Shown here: piece by piece, positions 34,409-34,939 of the stretch
How positions within the stretch are numbered: position 1 is the first letter of the stretch
Layout: each line of letters opens with the position of its first letter
Source: Hyphomicrobiales bacterium
Lineage (GTDB): Bacteria > Pseudomonadota > Alphaproteobacteria > Rhizobiales > Aestuariivirgaceae
Direction of reading: 5' to 3'
Length of the DNA stretch: 34,939 bases
NCBI GenBank assembly: GCA_027051195.1
Contig: JALUAB010000223.1
Span: forward strand, 1 to 34,939
Notes under the pieces: generated by a model
Told to the model about the DNA's origin: nothing
What the model saw: only the letters and a program-made list of their open reading frames with translations
Database searches by the model: none
Made by a program: the position numbers and the translations under genes

Positions 34409-34939
34409 ATGATTCGCAGGATTTTCCAGACCATCCTCGGTCTTGCGCTGCTGGTCGGCGCCATCGCCGGCCCCGCCATGGCGCAGGAGCGCACACCGGC
34501 GGAACTCACCGCCAGCATCGGCAAGAGTGACGGAGAAGGCATCGGCATCGTCGCCGATCTGTCCACCCACACGGTGGCCATTCGCACCGACTTCGCCGGC
34601 ACCCGCGTGCTGCTGTTCGGCGCACTGGTGCGCTCCCGGGAAGAAGGCAAGGCCCGCCCCGGCATCGTGGTGGTCATCCGCGGCCCGGAAAACGAGTTCC
34701 GGATGCACCGCAAACGCCGCAAGCTGGGCGTTTGGGTGAATGCCGACGAACGCGTCTTTCCTCGGGCGCCGGGGTATTATGCCATTCTCGCCACCAGCCC
34801 GCTGGAGCGCACCGCGCCAGCGGAGGCCCTGCGCAAGGCCGGCATCGGGTTCGACCAGCTGAAGGAAGAGCTGATACGCACCGGCCAGGGGTTCGCCTCT
34901 CCGCAGGAGGCGGCGGAATATGCCGACGGCTTCATCCGC
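34409..34939 (+). CDS. TIGR02186-type membrane protein (cut by window end)
   Basis: The frame is open to the last base, giving the first 177 residues, so it is missing from the ORF track. A signal peptide (MIRRIFQTILGLALLVGAIAGPAMAQ) precedes a beta-rich domain: GIGIVADLSTHTVAIRTDFAGTRVLLFGAL, PGIVVVIRGPENEFRMHRK, GVWVNADERVFPRAPGYYAIL. This matches the alphaproteobacterial TIGR02186 family, which usually ends in a C-terminal transmembrane helix not visible here. The family's function is unknown, but it regularly follows a TSUP permease, and GGAGGTG overlapping the TSUP end gives it a strong ribosome site. It is likely an accessory to the permease. Confidence 0.88.
   Translation, partial: MIRRIFQTILGLALLVGAIAGPAMAQERTPAELTASIGKSDGEGIGIVADLSTHTVAIRTDFAGTRVLLFGALVRSREEGKARPGIVVVIRGPENEFRMHRKRRKLGVWVNADERVFPRAPGYYAILATSPLERTAPAEALRKAGIGFDQLKEELIRTGQGFASPQEAAEYADGFIR

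Overview
The window is GC-rich, gene-dense bacterial DNA. Its gene content and order point to an alphaproteobacterium, most like the Hyphomicrobiales/Rhodospirillales type. The clues are a heparinase II/III gene beside purH, a DUF4167-prmC-prfA-...-ptsP-lysC block, aerobic cobaltochelatase cobS/cobT, an L21 protein with a long C-terminal extension, tlpA divergent from argH, and a TSUP transporter followed by a TIGR02186-type protein. These assignments come from reading the translations; no database search was possible. No rRNA, tRNA, CRISPR array, transposase or phage gene was seen.

Layout. From 1 to 7.9 kb, all on the minus strand, are purH, a heparinase II/III family gene, a secreted phytase-like esterase, cobT and cobS, with two palindromic intergenic elements (at the left edge and between cobT and cobS). 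At 8.1-10.1 kb on the plus strand sits the most unusual unit. It encodes a membrane-anchored protein with a periplasmic PhnD-like binding domain and a cytoplasmic LuxR-type HTH, followed by a secreted DsrE-family protein. The gap between the two genes contains a perfect 12-bp inverted repeat. From 10.5 to 14.7 kb (minus) are rpmA, an extended rplU, tyrC, hisC and a methyltransferase, with gloB divergent on the plus strand. From 15.8 to 24.0 kb (minus) is a conserved housekeeping block: DUF4167, prmC, prfA, a RodZ-like gene, ptsP and lysC. At 24.2 kb (plus) is a D,D-carboxypeptidase-like gene with a changed SxN motif. From 25.8 to 31.8 kb (minus) are a rhomboid protease, a membrane-tethered Clp-fold protease, thiP and thiQ (no thiB in the window), a lone Flp pilin missing from the ORF track, and tlpA-ccdA. 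The right end (plus) holds argH, a TSUP (TauE/SafE) permease and a TIGR02186-type gene cut by the window edge.

How the genes fit together. Most are housekeeping: purine, His/Tyr/Arg/Lys synthesis, cobalamin cobalt insertion, ribosome and release-factor modification, and cytochrome c thiol chemistry. The best candidate for an undescribed system is the 8.1-10.1 kb pair. It resembles a tetrathionate/thiosulfate-type two-component system collapsed into one polypeptide, driving or accompanying a periplasmic DsrE protein. The TSUP/TIGR02186 pair at the right end and TlpA/CcdA could belong to the same sulfur or thiol theme, but that link is inference.
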